A stretch of DNA of 64,000 nucleotides, taken from Pseudomonas viridiflava (GTDB taxonomy: Bacteria > Pseudomonadota > Gammaproteobacteria > Pseudomonadales > Pseudomonadaceae). The first letter of the stretch is position 1. The number at the start of each line of letters is the position of its first letter. Below the pieces are notes generated by a model. That model was not told the origin of the DNA, searched no databases, and saw nothing but the letters and a program-made list of their open reading frames with translations. The position numbers and the translations under genes were made by a program. The stretch is taken from positions 124,001 through 188,000 of the forward strand of contig NZ_UTHA01000188.1 in the NCBI RefSeq assembly GCF_900582195.1, in the 5' to 3' direction. Below, one piece after another: positions 1 to 8,687 of this stretch.

Positions 1-1106
1 AGGCGCTGTGGGTTGTCGATGTCGGCGATCAGGCGTTTGTGTGCTTGCGCCCATTGCGGCATGTTCAGTTCGGTCTTCAGGTCCTGATGCAAGCGGGTCA
101 GTTGGCTGGGCAGCAGATTGTACGACTGCAGGAAGGCCTCGCGCTGGGTGAGGTTCATGGCCGGGTGCAGCCAGCGCAGGGTGTCGCGCAGTAAGTCACG
201 ATGCGGGTTGGTGACTTCGGGAACCGCCCACAGCGGACGCTTGCCGCTGGCCTGGGCATCGCTGCGAAAGCGCACGAGATCCTCGCCATGGATGCGATAC
301 GCCTGCCAGATCTCGTGATCGGTCCAGTGCTTCAAGCGCGTGGGCTGGGCGCCGAAACCGCCGGCCGGTGGATCGACCGGGACCCAGTTACCGAAGGAGT
401 CCCGGAAGGCAAATTGCGTGATCGCTTTATTCAACCCGAATGACGGCTCCATTTCGTAATAGCCTTGGGCATCCGGCGAACGTGGTGACGGCTTGTATCG
501 ATTCCAGTCGAGAGGGGCGGACCGGAGCCGTTTCGCGACGGGGGCGATTGCGGGCTGATCGCTCGTGGGCGGCGCAGGTCGTTTTGTCGAGGCTATGGCA
601 GGTGCCGGGTGCTCTGTCAGACGCCAGGTCAACTGGCCTTCATTTTTATAAAGTGCCGGTCCTGCGGCTATTCGCTTGTAGATCGACTTGCAGTGATAAA
701 CCCCGGCGACATCCTTGCCGACATGAGTGGTGCGCAAGCCTCCTTCATATTCGACGTCGACGAACTGTCGCCCGACGATCCAGCGAAAACCGTCATCGTC
801 TGCCGGTTTCATTCCTCGCAGGAAATCGTCGTGCAGCCAGTAAGTGTCGGGCGAATTATCGCTTGCGAGGCGGGCAGGACTGGTCGCCGGCATGGTCTGG
901 ACGATCACGGCAGGCGGGGTGTTATCGATGATCGGGCGGCCGCCAGCGGGGTGGGCGGGGTCCTGGCCACTCGGCAAGCCCGGTAAGCGGAAAATGGGCG
1001 GCCCGCCTGCAGGGACGGGTGGGTCGGTTCGCTGAGGCCGGGATGTGTCTGGGTCAGGTTGTTGCGTAGAGGGCTGGTGCGGTTTGCGCGGTATCTTTGG
1101 ACTCAT
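1..1106 (-). CDS. Partial unknown protein, N-terminal about 368 residues
   Basis: Reading the minus strand from an ATG at 1106-1104, the frame stays open to the window edge with no stop, so the C-terminus lies outside the window. Residues 1-60 are rich in proline and carry no signal peptide. The rest looks globular, with many Trp and Tyr; one recognisable stretch is TYWLHDDFLRGMKP around residue 87. I do not recognise the family. A long soluble protein with a Pro-rich head could be one of the large toxin or effector-like proteins common in Pseudomonas, but no catalytic motif is visible in this part. The 352-base gap upstream is AT-rich, which often marks accessory genes. Confidence 0.7.
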   Translation of the reverse strand, partial: MSPKIPRKPHQPSTQQPDPDTSRPQRTDPPVPAGGPPIFRLPGLPSGQDPAHPAGGRPIIDNTPPAVIVQTMPATSPARLASDNSPDTYWLHDDFLRGMKPADDDGFRWIVGRQFVDVEYEGGLRTTHVGKDVAGVYHCKSIYKRIAAGPALYKNEGQLTWRLTEHPAPAIASTKRPAPPTSDQPAIAPVAKRLRSAPLDWNRYKPSPRSPDAQGYYEMEPSFGLNKAITQFAFRDSFGNWVPVDPPAGGFGAQPTRLKHWTDHEIWQAYRIHGEDLVRFRSDAQASGKRPLWAVPEVTNPHRDLLRDTLRWLHPAMNLTQREAFLQSYNLLPSQLTRLHQDLKTELNMPQWAQAHKRLIADIDNPQR

Positions 1107-1458
1107 GGAATACTCGAAATCAGTTTATGTATTGAAACCCTCGATTTGTAAGTTGAGTTGTTTGTCTGGCAGGCAGATAAGTGCCAGCAGGTTCACTGTA
1201 TTGAACAAGTGTCGGCGGGTTTCAATGGAGGTGGATTTAATCTAACTGGTTTTTCAAGTTATGGAAGGCGTTGTTGTGCCGGTTTACAGGTGATGTGTAA
1301 CTTCTATTGTTTTTATTTTTAAGTGTAGGAAGTTGCAGTTCTGGATATAAGAAGTTTTACCTTGGATGAGTAGTTCTTGATAAGGGGGAAGCGCTGCTCA
1401 TGTCGGACATTTCCTAAAAGAGCAGCGCGAAGTGAATAAGGCTTGTCTATCGCCTCAT
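1107..1458. other. AT-rich intergenic gap
   Basis: No supportable gene. The composition is clearly more AT-rich than the flanks. At 1391-1428 there is an inverted repeat (GCGCTGCTC and GAGCAGCGC, 20-base loop that itself contains ATGTC/GACAT). It sits just past the stop of the leftward DedA-PAP2 gene and may end its transcript, but there is no clear T run. The upstream region of the leftward partial gene must also lie here; I see no confident promoter. Confidence 0.5.
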
Positions 1459-2775
1459 TCAATAGGCGTAACGCAACAGCGTATGGGGCAGATGCCGCAA
1501 GACGAAAAAGCCAAACAGCGCCAACATGGCCGGCAGGACCAGCCACCAGATCTTGAACGGCATGGGGGTGAGCGGGGTATTGCGCTGACTCAGCCACAGG
1601 GTTGCTGCGCAGACACAGGTGGCGAGCATGGCACCGGCCAATACGTCGGTTGGCCAGTGAGCGCCCAGATAGACCCGCGAGAGCGCGATGGCGAGGGCTG
1701 GAATACAGGCGATCAGCAACCAGGTCAGACGCATGCGTGGTGGTTGGCCGCGACCCGCCAGCACGGCCAGGGTCAGAAACAGCGCGAACGAGCCTGAGGC
1801 ATGGCCGCTGGGCATGCTGTAGGTGGTCAATGGATCGGTCAGCACTTCCGGGCGCACCCGGGCGAAGAAGTACTTCGTCCCGGTATTGGCCAGTGCGGTC
1901 ACCAGCAGCGTGCCGCCGACGAAGATCGCCTGGCGCCACTGGCGGCACAGCAGCAACAGTCCGGTCAGCAGGACGCTGAACAGCAGCATGTTGCGGAATT
2001 CACCAATCAGGGTCAGCGTGACCGCAATTTCATCCAGCATTGGCTGGCGATGTTCCTGCACCAGCGTCATCACGCCTTGATCGAGCGCTGTCAGGTAGGG
2101 ATAGCCGATGAACAGGCCAATCAGAATCAACAGGCTCATGCTGCTGATCCAGATCGTCGCGCGGCGGTGCCGGCGCAGGCTGCTGTTCACGCTGAGGCCG
2201 ACCATTACGGCGATGCTGCCGGCGACAATGCCGGCCTCCAGCCAGAACCCTTCAGGCAAGGGCAGGCGGAAGGCTGCGCCGGTAGCCCAGCCCGGCAGCA
2301 GATAAGCCAGGCTCCAGCCGGCGGCGGCCAGCAGGCTGACAGCGGCGAATCGCGGGAAGGGCATGTCGCACATGCCGGCGACCATGGGCAGCATCGGCCG
2401 CAACGGCCCGATGAAGCGGCCGACCAGCAGGCTGGCAATGCCGTAGCGCTGGAAGTAGGACTCGGCGCCGGCCATCCACTCCGGATGATGGCGCAGTCCC
2501 GGCAGGCGGCGGATATTCTGGTGGAAATGGCGGCCGAGGAAATACGAAACGGCGTCGCCGAGAATCCCGCCGAGAAAACCCAGCAACAGGGTTTCGCTCA
2601 GCGACAGGGCGCCGCTGCCGGCCAGAACGGCGACGGCAAACAGCAGCACGGTGCCCGGCACGATCAAACCGGCAATCGCCAGGCATTCGACAAAGGCAAC
2701 AATGAACACCGCAGCAGCCAGCCACTGTGGGTTGGCTGCCAGCCAGCCGGTCACGCTATCGAGCCATGGGCCCAT
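1459..2775 (-). CDS. DedA-PAP2 fusion membrane phosphatase
   Basis: A 438-residue inner-membrane protein joining two families. Residues 1-200 are a DedA/SNARE-associated domain with hydrophobic segments and the GRFIGPLRP motif near 119. Residues 205-438 are a PAP2 phosphatase with the three family motifs: KYFFARVRP (301), PSGH (322) and SRVYLGAHWPTD (366). PAP2 enzymes dephosphorylate lipid phosphates such as undecaprenyl pyrophosphate or phosphatidic acid, and DedA proteins are linked to lipid carrier flipping, so recycling of a lipid phosphate is a reasonable inference; the substrate is not known. I chose the ATG at 2775 because GGAG lies 9 bases upstream; a TTG at 2790 is the alternative. 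Confidence 0.88.
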   Translation of the reverse strand: MGPWLDSVTGWLAANPQWLAAAVFIVAFVECLAIAGLIVPGTVLLFAVAVLAGSGALSLSETLLLGFLGGILGDAVSYFLGRHFHQNIRRLPGLRHHPEWMAGAESYFQRYGIASLLVGRFIGPLRPMLPMVAGMCDMPFPRFAAVSLLAAAGWSLAYLLPGWATGAAFRLPLPEGFWLEAGIVAGSIAVMVGLSVNSSLRRHRRATIWISSMSLLILIGLFIGYPYLTALDQGVMTLVQEHRQPMLDEIAVTLTLIGEFRNMLLFSVLLTGLLLLCRQWRQAIFVGGTLLVTALANTGTKYFFARVRPEVLTDPLTTYSMPSGHASGSFALFLTLAVLAGRGQPPRMRLTWLLIACIPALAIALSRVYLGAHWPTDVLAGAMLATCVCAATLWLSQRNTPLTPMPFKIWWLVLPAMLALFGFFVLRHLPHTLLRYAY

Positions 2776-2803
2776 ACAGAAAAACTCCAAACCGTTGATG
2801 ATC

Positions 2804-2894
2804 CCTGTGGAGGAACTGCCGAAGGCTGCGATCTTTTGATCTTGACCCCTAAAACAAAGTCAAAAATCGCAGCCATCGGCGGCTCCTGCACAGG
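2804..2894. repeat. REP doublet, GGAGCTGCCGAAGGCTGCG family
   Basis: Two imperfect inverted copies of a REP sequence (CTGTGGAGGAACTGCCGAAGG on the left, its inverted partner ending CTCCTGCACAGG on the right) flank a short AT-rich spacer. It fills the gap between the DedA-PAP2 gene and mpg. A single copy of the same family lies at 58327-58361. Confidence 0.75.
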
Positions 2895-2901
2895 TTTGTG
2901 T

Positions 2902-3597
2902 TTACAGCAGAAAATAATCCCGGCCTTCGACCTGACCGCGTCGCAGCGGGTTCCGCGTGCACCATTGCGCATAAGCTGAGTCGACAAAGCGGTACATCAG
3001 GTGCTCGTCACGGCCATGGGGAATGCCCAGGCGGGTAGTTTGAATAATGTGCGAAGGTGCCGGCCCGGTGTCTTCTACGAGCAGGACTTCATGATCGAAA
3101 CGCTTGGCGTCCCACACTGGCACTTTCAGCCCCAGCGCTTTGCACAGCAGGGTTTGTCCGGCGCAGAGCTTTTGTGAAGGCCGCGCACGTCCCTGCGCAT
3201 CGGGATTGTTCAGCAGCATCTGCGCCAGACTCGCCGGTCCGCTGATTTCATCGACCCACGGATAGGCGGATTTGATCAGTACCGCATTGCCCGGCCCTTG
3301 CGCGCTGAAATTCAACGAGTCACCGCCCCGGGCGTAATACATATAGATGTGGCCGCCATCCAGAAACAAAGCCTTACGTTTTTCTGTGTAGCCCAACGAG
3401 GCATGGCTGCCTTTTTCTGCGCAGTAATAGGCTTCGGTTTCGATGATTCGCGCGCTCAGCCACAGATCGCCGACCCGGTGACGAATGACTTTACCGAGCA
3501 GATCCCGCGCGAGTACTTGCGCGTCTCGGTCGAAAAAGGCGTCCGGCAGCCCCAGCGGCAGGCGTTCGGCGCGGTTGCGAACGATCAGGTTGGACAT
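2902..3597 (-). CDS. mpg: 3-methyladenine DNA glycosylase, AAG/MPG family
   Basis: A 231-residue cytosolic base-excision repair enzyme that removes alkylated purines from DNA. Its length and motifs fit the AAG/MPG fold: LARDLLGKVI near residue 30, the catalytic segment ARIIETEAYY near 49, and YVYARGG-type MYYARGGDSLNFS around 86-98. It is leftward and stands alone, with REP repeats downstream and proA divergent upstream. The ATG at 3597 is the only good start. Nothing in it is unusual. Confidence 0.92.
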   Translation of the reverse strand: MSNLIVRNRAERLPLGLPDAFFDRDAQVLARDLLGKVIRHRVGDLWLSARIIETEAYYCAEKGSHASLGYTEKRKALFLDGGHIYMYYARGGDSLNFSAQGPGNAVLIKSAYPWVDEISGPASLAQMLLNNPDAQGRARPSQKLCAGQTLLCKALGLKVPVWDAKRFDHEVLLVEDTGPAPSHIIQTTRLGIPHGRDEHLMYRFVDSAYAQWCTRNPLRRGQVEGRDYFLL

Positions 3598-3732
3598 GGC
3601 AGGTGACGTTTATCCAGGCTCAGGAGGTCGTGATGATAACAACGCACGGCTTAATTGGGCCTGAACGCCGGCGAATCCGCGTTCATTTCGACCATCCGCC
3701 CGTCACCGCTGTTAGTCCCGGGACGCGACAGC

Positions 3733-3738
3733 TATAAT
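3733..3738 (+). promoter_or_regulatory. Candidate -10 box of proA operon
   Basis: A perfect TATAAT lies 37 bases before the proA ATG. The -35 region 17 bases upstream is poor, so the assignment rests on the -10 box and its position. Confidence 0.4.
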
Positions 3739-3774
3739 CTGCCGCTTTCCTCTTTGCCAAGACCCCAGCAGACC

Positions 3775-5046
3775 ATGACTGAGTCCGTTCTTGACTACAT
3801 GACCCGATTGGGTCGCGCCGCCCGCGCAGCTTCCCGGGTCATCGGCCGTGCCAGCACCGCGCAGAAAAACCGCGCCTTGCAGGCGGCTGCCAATGCCCTC
3901 GACGCTGCGCGTGCCGAGCTGGCTGCAGCCAATGAACAGGACCTGGCCGTCGGTCGCGCCAACGGTCTGGAGCCGGCACTGCTGGAACGTCTGGAACTGA
4001 CCCCGGCGCGCATCGACGGCATGATCGTCGGTCTGCGTCAGGTCGCCGCGCTGCCGGATCCGGTCGGTGCGATCCGTGACATGAGCTTCCGTCCGTCGGG
4101 CATCCAGGTCGGCAAGATGCGCGTGCCACTGGGCGTGATCGGGATCATCTACGAATCCCGGCCCAACGTGACCATCGATGCCGCCAGCCTGTGCCTGAAG
4201 TCCGGTAACGCGACGATCCTGCGCGGTGGTTCCGAGGCCATTCATTCCAACCGGGCGATTGCTGCGTGCATTCAGCGCGGTCTGGCCGAAGCCGAACTGC
4301 CGGCAGCGGTGGTGCAAGTGGTCGAAACCACTGACCGTGCCGCCGTGGGCGCGATGATCACCATGCCCGAATACGTCGATGTGATCGTGCCGCGCGGTGG
4401 CCGTGGCCTGATCGAGCGTATCAGTCGCGATGCCCGTGTGCCGGTGATCAAGCATCTGGACGGCATCTGCCACGTCTACGTCAGTGCCCACGCCGATCTG
4501 CCGAAAGCGCAACGCATTGCTTTCAATGCCAAGACTTATCGCTACGGTATTTGCGGTGCGATGGAGACGTTGTTGGTCGATCAGACGGTTGCCAATGATT
4601 TCCTGCCATCGATGGCTGCCCAGTTCCGCGAAAAAGGCGTCGAACTGCGCGGTTGCGAGCGCACCCGGGCAATCATCGACGCCGTTTCCGCCAGCGAAGA
4701 AGACTGGAACACCGAGTACCTGGCGCCGATCCTGTCGATCCGCGTGGTCGACGATCTGGATCAGGCCATCGAACACATCAACCATTACGGCTCCCATCAC
4801 ACCGACTCGATCGTCAGCGAAAACCTCGCCGACACCCGGCGCTTTGTGGCGGAAGTCGACTCGGCCTCGGTGATGATCAACACGCCGACGTGCTTCGCCG
4901 ATGGATTTGAATACGGATTGGGTGCCGAGATCGGCATTTCTACTGATAAGCTGCACGCCCGTGGCCCGGTGGGCCTGGAAGGACTGACCTGCGAGAAGTA
5001 CATCGTGGTCGGTGATGGCCAGTTGCGCGGCCAGGCGACGGTCTGA
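3775..5046 (+). CDS. proA: Gamma-glutamyl phosphate reductase
   Basis: Reduces L-glutamyl-5-phosphate to glutamate-5-semialdehyde with NADPH, the second step of proline synthesis. At 423 residues it has the full family length. The aldehyde-dehydrogenase-like fold is recognisable from GVIGIIYESRPNVT, RGGSEAI, the HLDGICHVY segment and the catalytic cysteine in RYGICGAMETL. The frame extends upstream to 3655, but the ATG at 3775 gives the normal N-terminus (MTESVLDYM). It opens a rightward run with nadD, rsfS and rlmH, the order usual in Pseudomonas. Confidence 0.96.
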   Translation: MTESVLDYMTRLGRAARAASRVIGRASTAQKNRALQAAANALDAARAELAAANEQDLAVGRANGLEPALLERLELTPARIDGMIVGLRQVAALPDPVGAIRDMSFRPSGIQVGKMRVPLGVIGIIYESRPNVTIDAASLCLKSGNATILRGGSEAIHSNRAIAACIQRGLAEAELPAAVVQVVETTDRAAVGAMITMPEYVDVIVPRGGRGLIERISRDARVPVIKHLDGICHVYVSAHADLPKAQRIAFNAKTYRYGICGAMETLLVDQTVANDFLPSMAAQFREKGVELRGCERTRAIIDAVSASEEDWNTEYLAPILSIRVVDDLDQAIEHINHYGSHHTDSIVSENLADTRRFVAEVDSASVMINTPTCFADGFEYGLGAEIGISTDKLHARGPVGLEGLTCEKYIVVGDGQLRGQATV

Positions 5047-5047
5047 C

Positions 5048-5737
5048 TTGACCGACCTCGACCTGACAGCGCCGCAAACCGGCAGCGATTCCCGCCCTCG
5101 TCGTATCGGCGTATTGGGCGGCACGTTCGACCCGGTGCACATCGGCCATTTGCGCGGGGGCCTTGAAGTCGCCGAAGCGCTGGCGCTCGACGAGTTGCGC
5201 CTGATGCCGAATGCGCGACCGCCCCATCGTGGTACGCCGCAGGTGTCGGCGCGGGATCGTTTGGCGATGGTCGAGTGCGCGGTGGCCGGAGTGCCGCCGC
5301 TGGTGGTAGACGCCCGCGAATTGCAGCGGGACAAGCCGTCTTACACCATTGATACCCTGGAGTCGATGCGCGCTGAAATGCCCGTCGAGACCCAGGTTTT
5401 TCTGCTTTTGGGCTGGGACGCATTTTGCGGCCTGCCCACTTGGCACCGCTGGGAAGAGTTGCTCCAGCATTGCCACATCCTGGTGCTACAGCGCCCGGAC
5501 GCCGACAGCGAACCGCCGGATGCCTTGCGCAACCTGCTGGCAGCGCGTTCGGTGAGCGACCCGCTGGCCCTGAAAGGGCCGAGCGGACAGATTGCATTCG
5601 TCTGGCAGACACCGCTCGCGGTTTCCGCCACCCAGATCCGTCAACTGCTGGCCAGCGGTAAGTCGGTACGTTTCCTGGTGCCCGACGCGGTCCTGGCCTA
5701 CATCGATGCGCACGGTCTTTATCGTGCGTCGAACTGA
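5048..5737 (+). CDS. nadD: Nicotinate-nucleotide adenylyltransferase
   Basis: Transfers AMP from ATP to nicotinate mononucleotide, making deamido-NAD in NAD synthesis. The nucleotidyltransferase motif GGTFDPVHIGH is close to the N-terminus and the ISATxIR-type signature appears as VSATQIRQLL near the end. I prefer the TTG at 5048, just after the proA stop, which gives 229 residues. An ATG at 5012 inside proA would add 12 residues that have no counterpart in the family. It is followed by rsfS after a gap of 72 bases with a small hairpin at 5755-5772. Confidence 0.92.
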   Translation: MTDLDLTAPQTGSDSRPRRIGVLGGTFDPVHIGHLRGGLEVAEALALDELRLMPNARPPHRGTPQVSARDRLAMVECAVAGVPPLVVDARELQRDKPSYTIDTLESMRAEMPVETQVFLLLGWDAFCGLPTWHRWEELLQHCHILVLQRPDADSEPPDALRNLLAARSVSDPLALKGPSGQIAFVWQTPLAVSATQIRQLLASGKSVRFLVPDAVLAYIDAHGLYRASN

Positions 5738-5809
5738 GCAAGGCGTGCTTCACTGATACGAATACACGTATCGCCAAGCCGCCGAATATATGAGCAAAAC
5801 GAGTTTTAT

Positions 5810-6304
5810 ATGACTGACAAAGACCAAACCAAAGTAAAGCGCAAAGGCACATTCAAGAGCGCCCCGCTGCCTGAACCGGTCAACACCAACGAGCCGCTGA
5901 AGGGTGACGAGCTGGTCAAACTGGCCGTAGCAGCCCTGGAAGACGTCAAGGCGCAAGACATTCAGATCATCGATGTTCGCGACAAGCAGAGCATCACTGA
6001 CTACATGATCATCGCCACCGGTACGTCCAACCGCCAGATCAACGCGATGCTCGACAAGGTTCGCGAAGAAGTCAAAAAGCAGGGCGCCAAGCCGCTGGGC
6101 GAAGAAGGCAAGGGCGACAGCGACTGGGTGCTGCTCGACCTGGACCTGGTGATCGTGCACATGATGACCGCCTCGGCACGTCAGTTCTACGATCTGGAGC
6201 GCCTGTGGGCCGGTGCCGAGCAGAGCCGTGCGGCCGACGCCAAGCACCACAGCCCGGAAAACACCCACGAGCATTTCACCAAGCTCAACAAAGACCAGCT
6301 GTAA
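5810..6304 (+). CDS. rsfS: Ribosomal silencing factor
   Basis: The RsfS/Iojap family protein binds L14 (uL14) on the large subunit and blocks subunit joining when nutrients are scarce. The Iojap domain is seen at about residues 38-140: DIQIIDVRDKQSITDYMI, ATGTSNRQ and GDSDWVLLDLDLVIVHMM. The N-terminal 25 and C-terminal 25 residues are charged extensions, making it longer (164) than the E. coli protein. It lies between nadD and rlmH, the standard arrangement, and ends 9 bases before rlmH. Confidence 0.95.
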   Translation: MTDKDQTKVKRKGTFKSAPLPEPVNTNEPLKGDELVKLAVAALEDVKAQDIQIIDVRDKQSITDYMIIATGTSNRQINAMLDKVREEVKKQGAKPLGEEGKGDSDWVLLDLDLVIVHMMTASARQFYDLERLWAGAEQSRAADAKHHSPENTHEHFTKLNKDQL

Positions 6305-6313
6305 GGGATTGCT

Positions 6314-6781
6314 GTGCGACTGCGCCTGATCGCCGTCGGTTCACGTATGCCCAAGTGGGTGGAAGAAGGCTGGCATGAATATGCCAAGCGTCTTCCGTCC
6401 GAGCTGGCGCTGGAACTGGTGGAAATACCGCTCAATACCCGTGGCAAGAATGCCGACGTGGCTCGTTTCATCCGCCAGGAAGGCGAAGCCATGCTGGCCA
6501 AGGTCGGGCCGAACGAGCGGATCGTCACGCTGGAAGTCCACGGCAAACCCTGGAGCACCGAGCAGCTGGCGGTCGAACTCGACCGCTGGCGGCTGGATTC
6601 GCGCACGGTCAATTTCATGGTCGGTGGCCCGGAAGGGCTGGCGCCGGAAGTCTGCGCCCGTGCCGATCAGCGCTGGTCGTTGTCGCCGCTGACGTTGCCG
6701 CACCCGCTGGTGCGGATCCTGATCGGCGAACAGTTGTATCGTGCCTGGACCGTGCTGTCCGGTCACCCTTACCACAAGTAA
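6314..6781 (+). CDS. rlmH: 23S rRNA (pseudouridine-1915 N3) methyltransferase
   Basis: A SPOUT-class methyltransferase that methylates pseudouridine 1915 in helix 69 of 23S rRNA, using S-adenosylmethionine. The 155-residue length and the signatures FMVGGPEGL and LSPLTLPHPLVRILIGEQLYRAW are diagnostic; the latter ends with the GHPYHK tail typical of the family. Translation starts with GTG at 6314, preceded by AAGGGA. It ends 10 bases before the mrdA start. Confidence 0.95.
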   Translation: MRLRLIAVGSRMPKWVEEGWHEYAKRLPSELALELVEIPLNTRGKNADVARFIRQEGEAMLAKVGPNERIVTLEVHGKPWSTEQLAVELDRWRLDSRTVNFMVGGPEGLAPEVCARADQRWSLSPLTLPHPLVRILIGEQLYRAWTVLSGHPYHK

Positions 6782-6791
6782 TCCAGCCCTC

Positions 6792-8687
6792 ATGTCTCAG
6801 CCGATCCGCATCAAGGACCACGAAAAGGACGCACGCCTGGTGCGTAGCCGCGTCGTGTTCGGGGCCATTGCGATCATGCTGTTGATCGGCGTGCTGATCG
6901 CGCGGCTGTATTACTTGCAGGTGATCCAGTACGAGTACCACTCGACACTGTCGGAAAACAACCGCGTCCATGTGCAGCCGATACCACCGACACGCGGGTT
7001 GATTTTCGACCGCAACGGCGTGGTGGTGGCGGACAACCGGCCAAGCTTCAGCCTGAGCATGACCCGCGAGCGCTCCGGCGACTGGCAGCAAGTGCTCGAC
7101 GTGATCGTTGAAGTGCTGGAGCTGACGCCCGAGGACCGGGTGATCTTCGAGAAGCGCATGCGACAGGGGCGACGGCCGTTCGAGCCGGTGCCGATCCTGT
7201 TCGAGCTGAGTGAAGAGCAGATCGCCCGGATCGCGGTGAACCAGTTCCGTCTGCCCGGCGTGGAGGTGGTCGCGCAACTGGTTCGTCACTACCCGCAGGG
7301 CGCGCATTTTGCCCACTCGGTCGGTTACATGGGGCGGATCAACGAGAAAGAGTTGAAAACCCTCGATCCGGTCAATTACAGCGGCACTCACCACATCGGC
7401 AAAACCGGTATCGAGCGTTTCTACGAGCCGGAATTGCACGGTCAGGTCGGTTACGAAGAAGTCGAGACCAACGCCCGTGGCCGCGTGCTGCGCGTACTCA
7501 AGCGCACTGATCCGATTCCCGGCAAAGACATCGTGCTGAGCCTCGACATCAAGTTGCAGGAAGCCGCCGAAGCCGCATTGGGCGGGCGTCGTGGGGCGGT
7601 GGTGGCGCTGGATCCGAAGACCGGTGAAGTGCTGGCAATGGTCAGTCAGCCGAGTTTTGACCCGAACCTGTTCGTTACCGGGATCAGCTTCAAGGCCTAT
7701 GCCGAGTTGCGCGATTCCATCGACCGGCCCTTGTTCAACCGCGTATTGCGCGGTCTGTACCCGCCAGGCTCGACGATCAAACCGGCGGTGGCAATTGCCG
7801 GTCTCGATTCCGGTGTTGTGACGGCGTCCAGTCGAGTGTTCGACCCGGGCTACTACATGCTGCCCAACTACGATCACAAGTATCGTAACTGGAACCGCAC
7901 CGGTGACGGCTTCGTCGACCTCGATACGGCGATCATGCGTTCCAACGACACCTACTTCTATGACCTGGCGCACAAGCTCGGCATCGATCGGTTGTCGGCC
8001 TACATGAACAAGTTCGGCATCGGCCAGAAGGTCTCGCTGGACATGTTCGAAGAATCCCCCGGCCTGATGCCTTCCCGCGAATGGAAGCGGGCGACGCGCA
8101 AACAGGCGTGGTTCCCGGGCGAAACCCTGATTCTCGGGATCGGCCAGGGCTATATGCAATCGACCCCGCTGCAACTGGCGCAAGCCACGGCGCTGGTGGC
8201 CAACAAAGGCGTGTGGAACCGTCCGCACCTGGCTAAATCCCTTGAGGGGGTGAAGCCGGTCGACGAAAACCCGATGCCGGACATTGTCCTGCGTGATCCG
8301 TCGGACTGGAATAAGGTCAACCACGGCATGCAGCAAGTAATGCACGGCGCTCGAGGTACTGCGCGCAAAGCAGCGATCGGCGCGCAATACCGTATCGCCG
8401 GCAAGTCGGGTACTGCTCAGGTGGTAGCGATCAAGCAGGGTGAGAAGTACGACCGCTCCAAGGTTCAGGAGCGCCACCGCGACCATGCCTTGTTCGTCGG
8501 TTTTGCCCCGGCCGATGACCCGAAAATTGTTGTTTCGGTGATGGTCGAGAACGGCGAGTCCGGTTCCGGCGTAGCTGCGCCAGTTGTGCGGCAGGTCATG
8601 GACGCCTGGCTGCTCGATCAGGACGGACGTTTGAAGGCCGAATACGCCAGCCCAATCAGTGCGGAGGCTACGGCCCGTGATGAATAA
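6792..8687 (+). CDS. mrdA: Penicillin-binding protein 2, elongasome transpeptidase
   Basis: A 631-residue inner-membrane class B PBP that cross-links peptidoglycan during lateral growth, working with RodA. One N-terminal membrane helix (about residues 20-40) is followed by the dimerisation domain and the transpeptidase domain with its three motifs: STIK (PPGSTIKP), SND (MRSNDTYF) and KSGT (AGKSGTAQ). The ATG at 6792 follows rlmH directly. The 3' end overlaps the rodA start by 8 bases, implying translational coupling. Confidence 0.96.
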   Translation: MSQPIRIKDHEKDARLVRSRVVFGAIAIMLLIGVLIARLYYLQVIQYEYHSTLSENNRVHVQPIPPTRGLIFDRNGVVVADNRPSFSLSMTRERSGDWQQVLDVIVEVLELTPEDRVIFEKRMRQGRRPFEPVPILFELSEEQIARIAVNQFRLPGVEVVAQLVRHYPQGAHFAHSVGYMGRINEKELKTLDPVNYSGTHHIGKTGIERFYEPELHGQVGYEEVETNARGRVLRVLKRTDPIPGKDIVLSLDIKLQEAAEAALGGRRGAVVALDPKTGEVLAMVSQPSFDPNLFVTGISFKAYAELRDSIDRPLFNRVLRGLYPPGSTIKPAVAIAGLDSGVVTASSRVFDPGYYMLPNYDHKYRNWNRTGDGFVDLDTAIMRSNDTYFYDLAHKLGIDRLSAYMNKFGIGQKVSLDMFEESPGLMPSREWKRATRKQAWFPGETLILGIGQGYMQSTPLQLAQATALVANKGVWNRPHLAKSLEGVKPVDENPMPDIVLRDPSDWNKVNHGMQQVMHGARGTARKAAIGAQYRIAGKSGTAQVVAIKQGEKYDRSKVQERHRDHALFVGFAPADDPKIVVSVMVENGESGSGVAAPVVRQVMDAWLLDQDGRLKAEYASPISAEATARDE

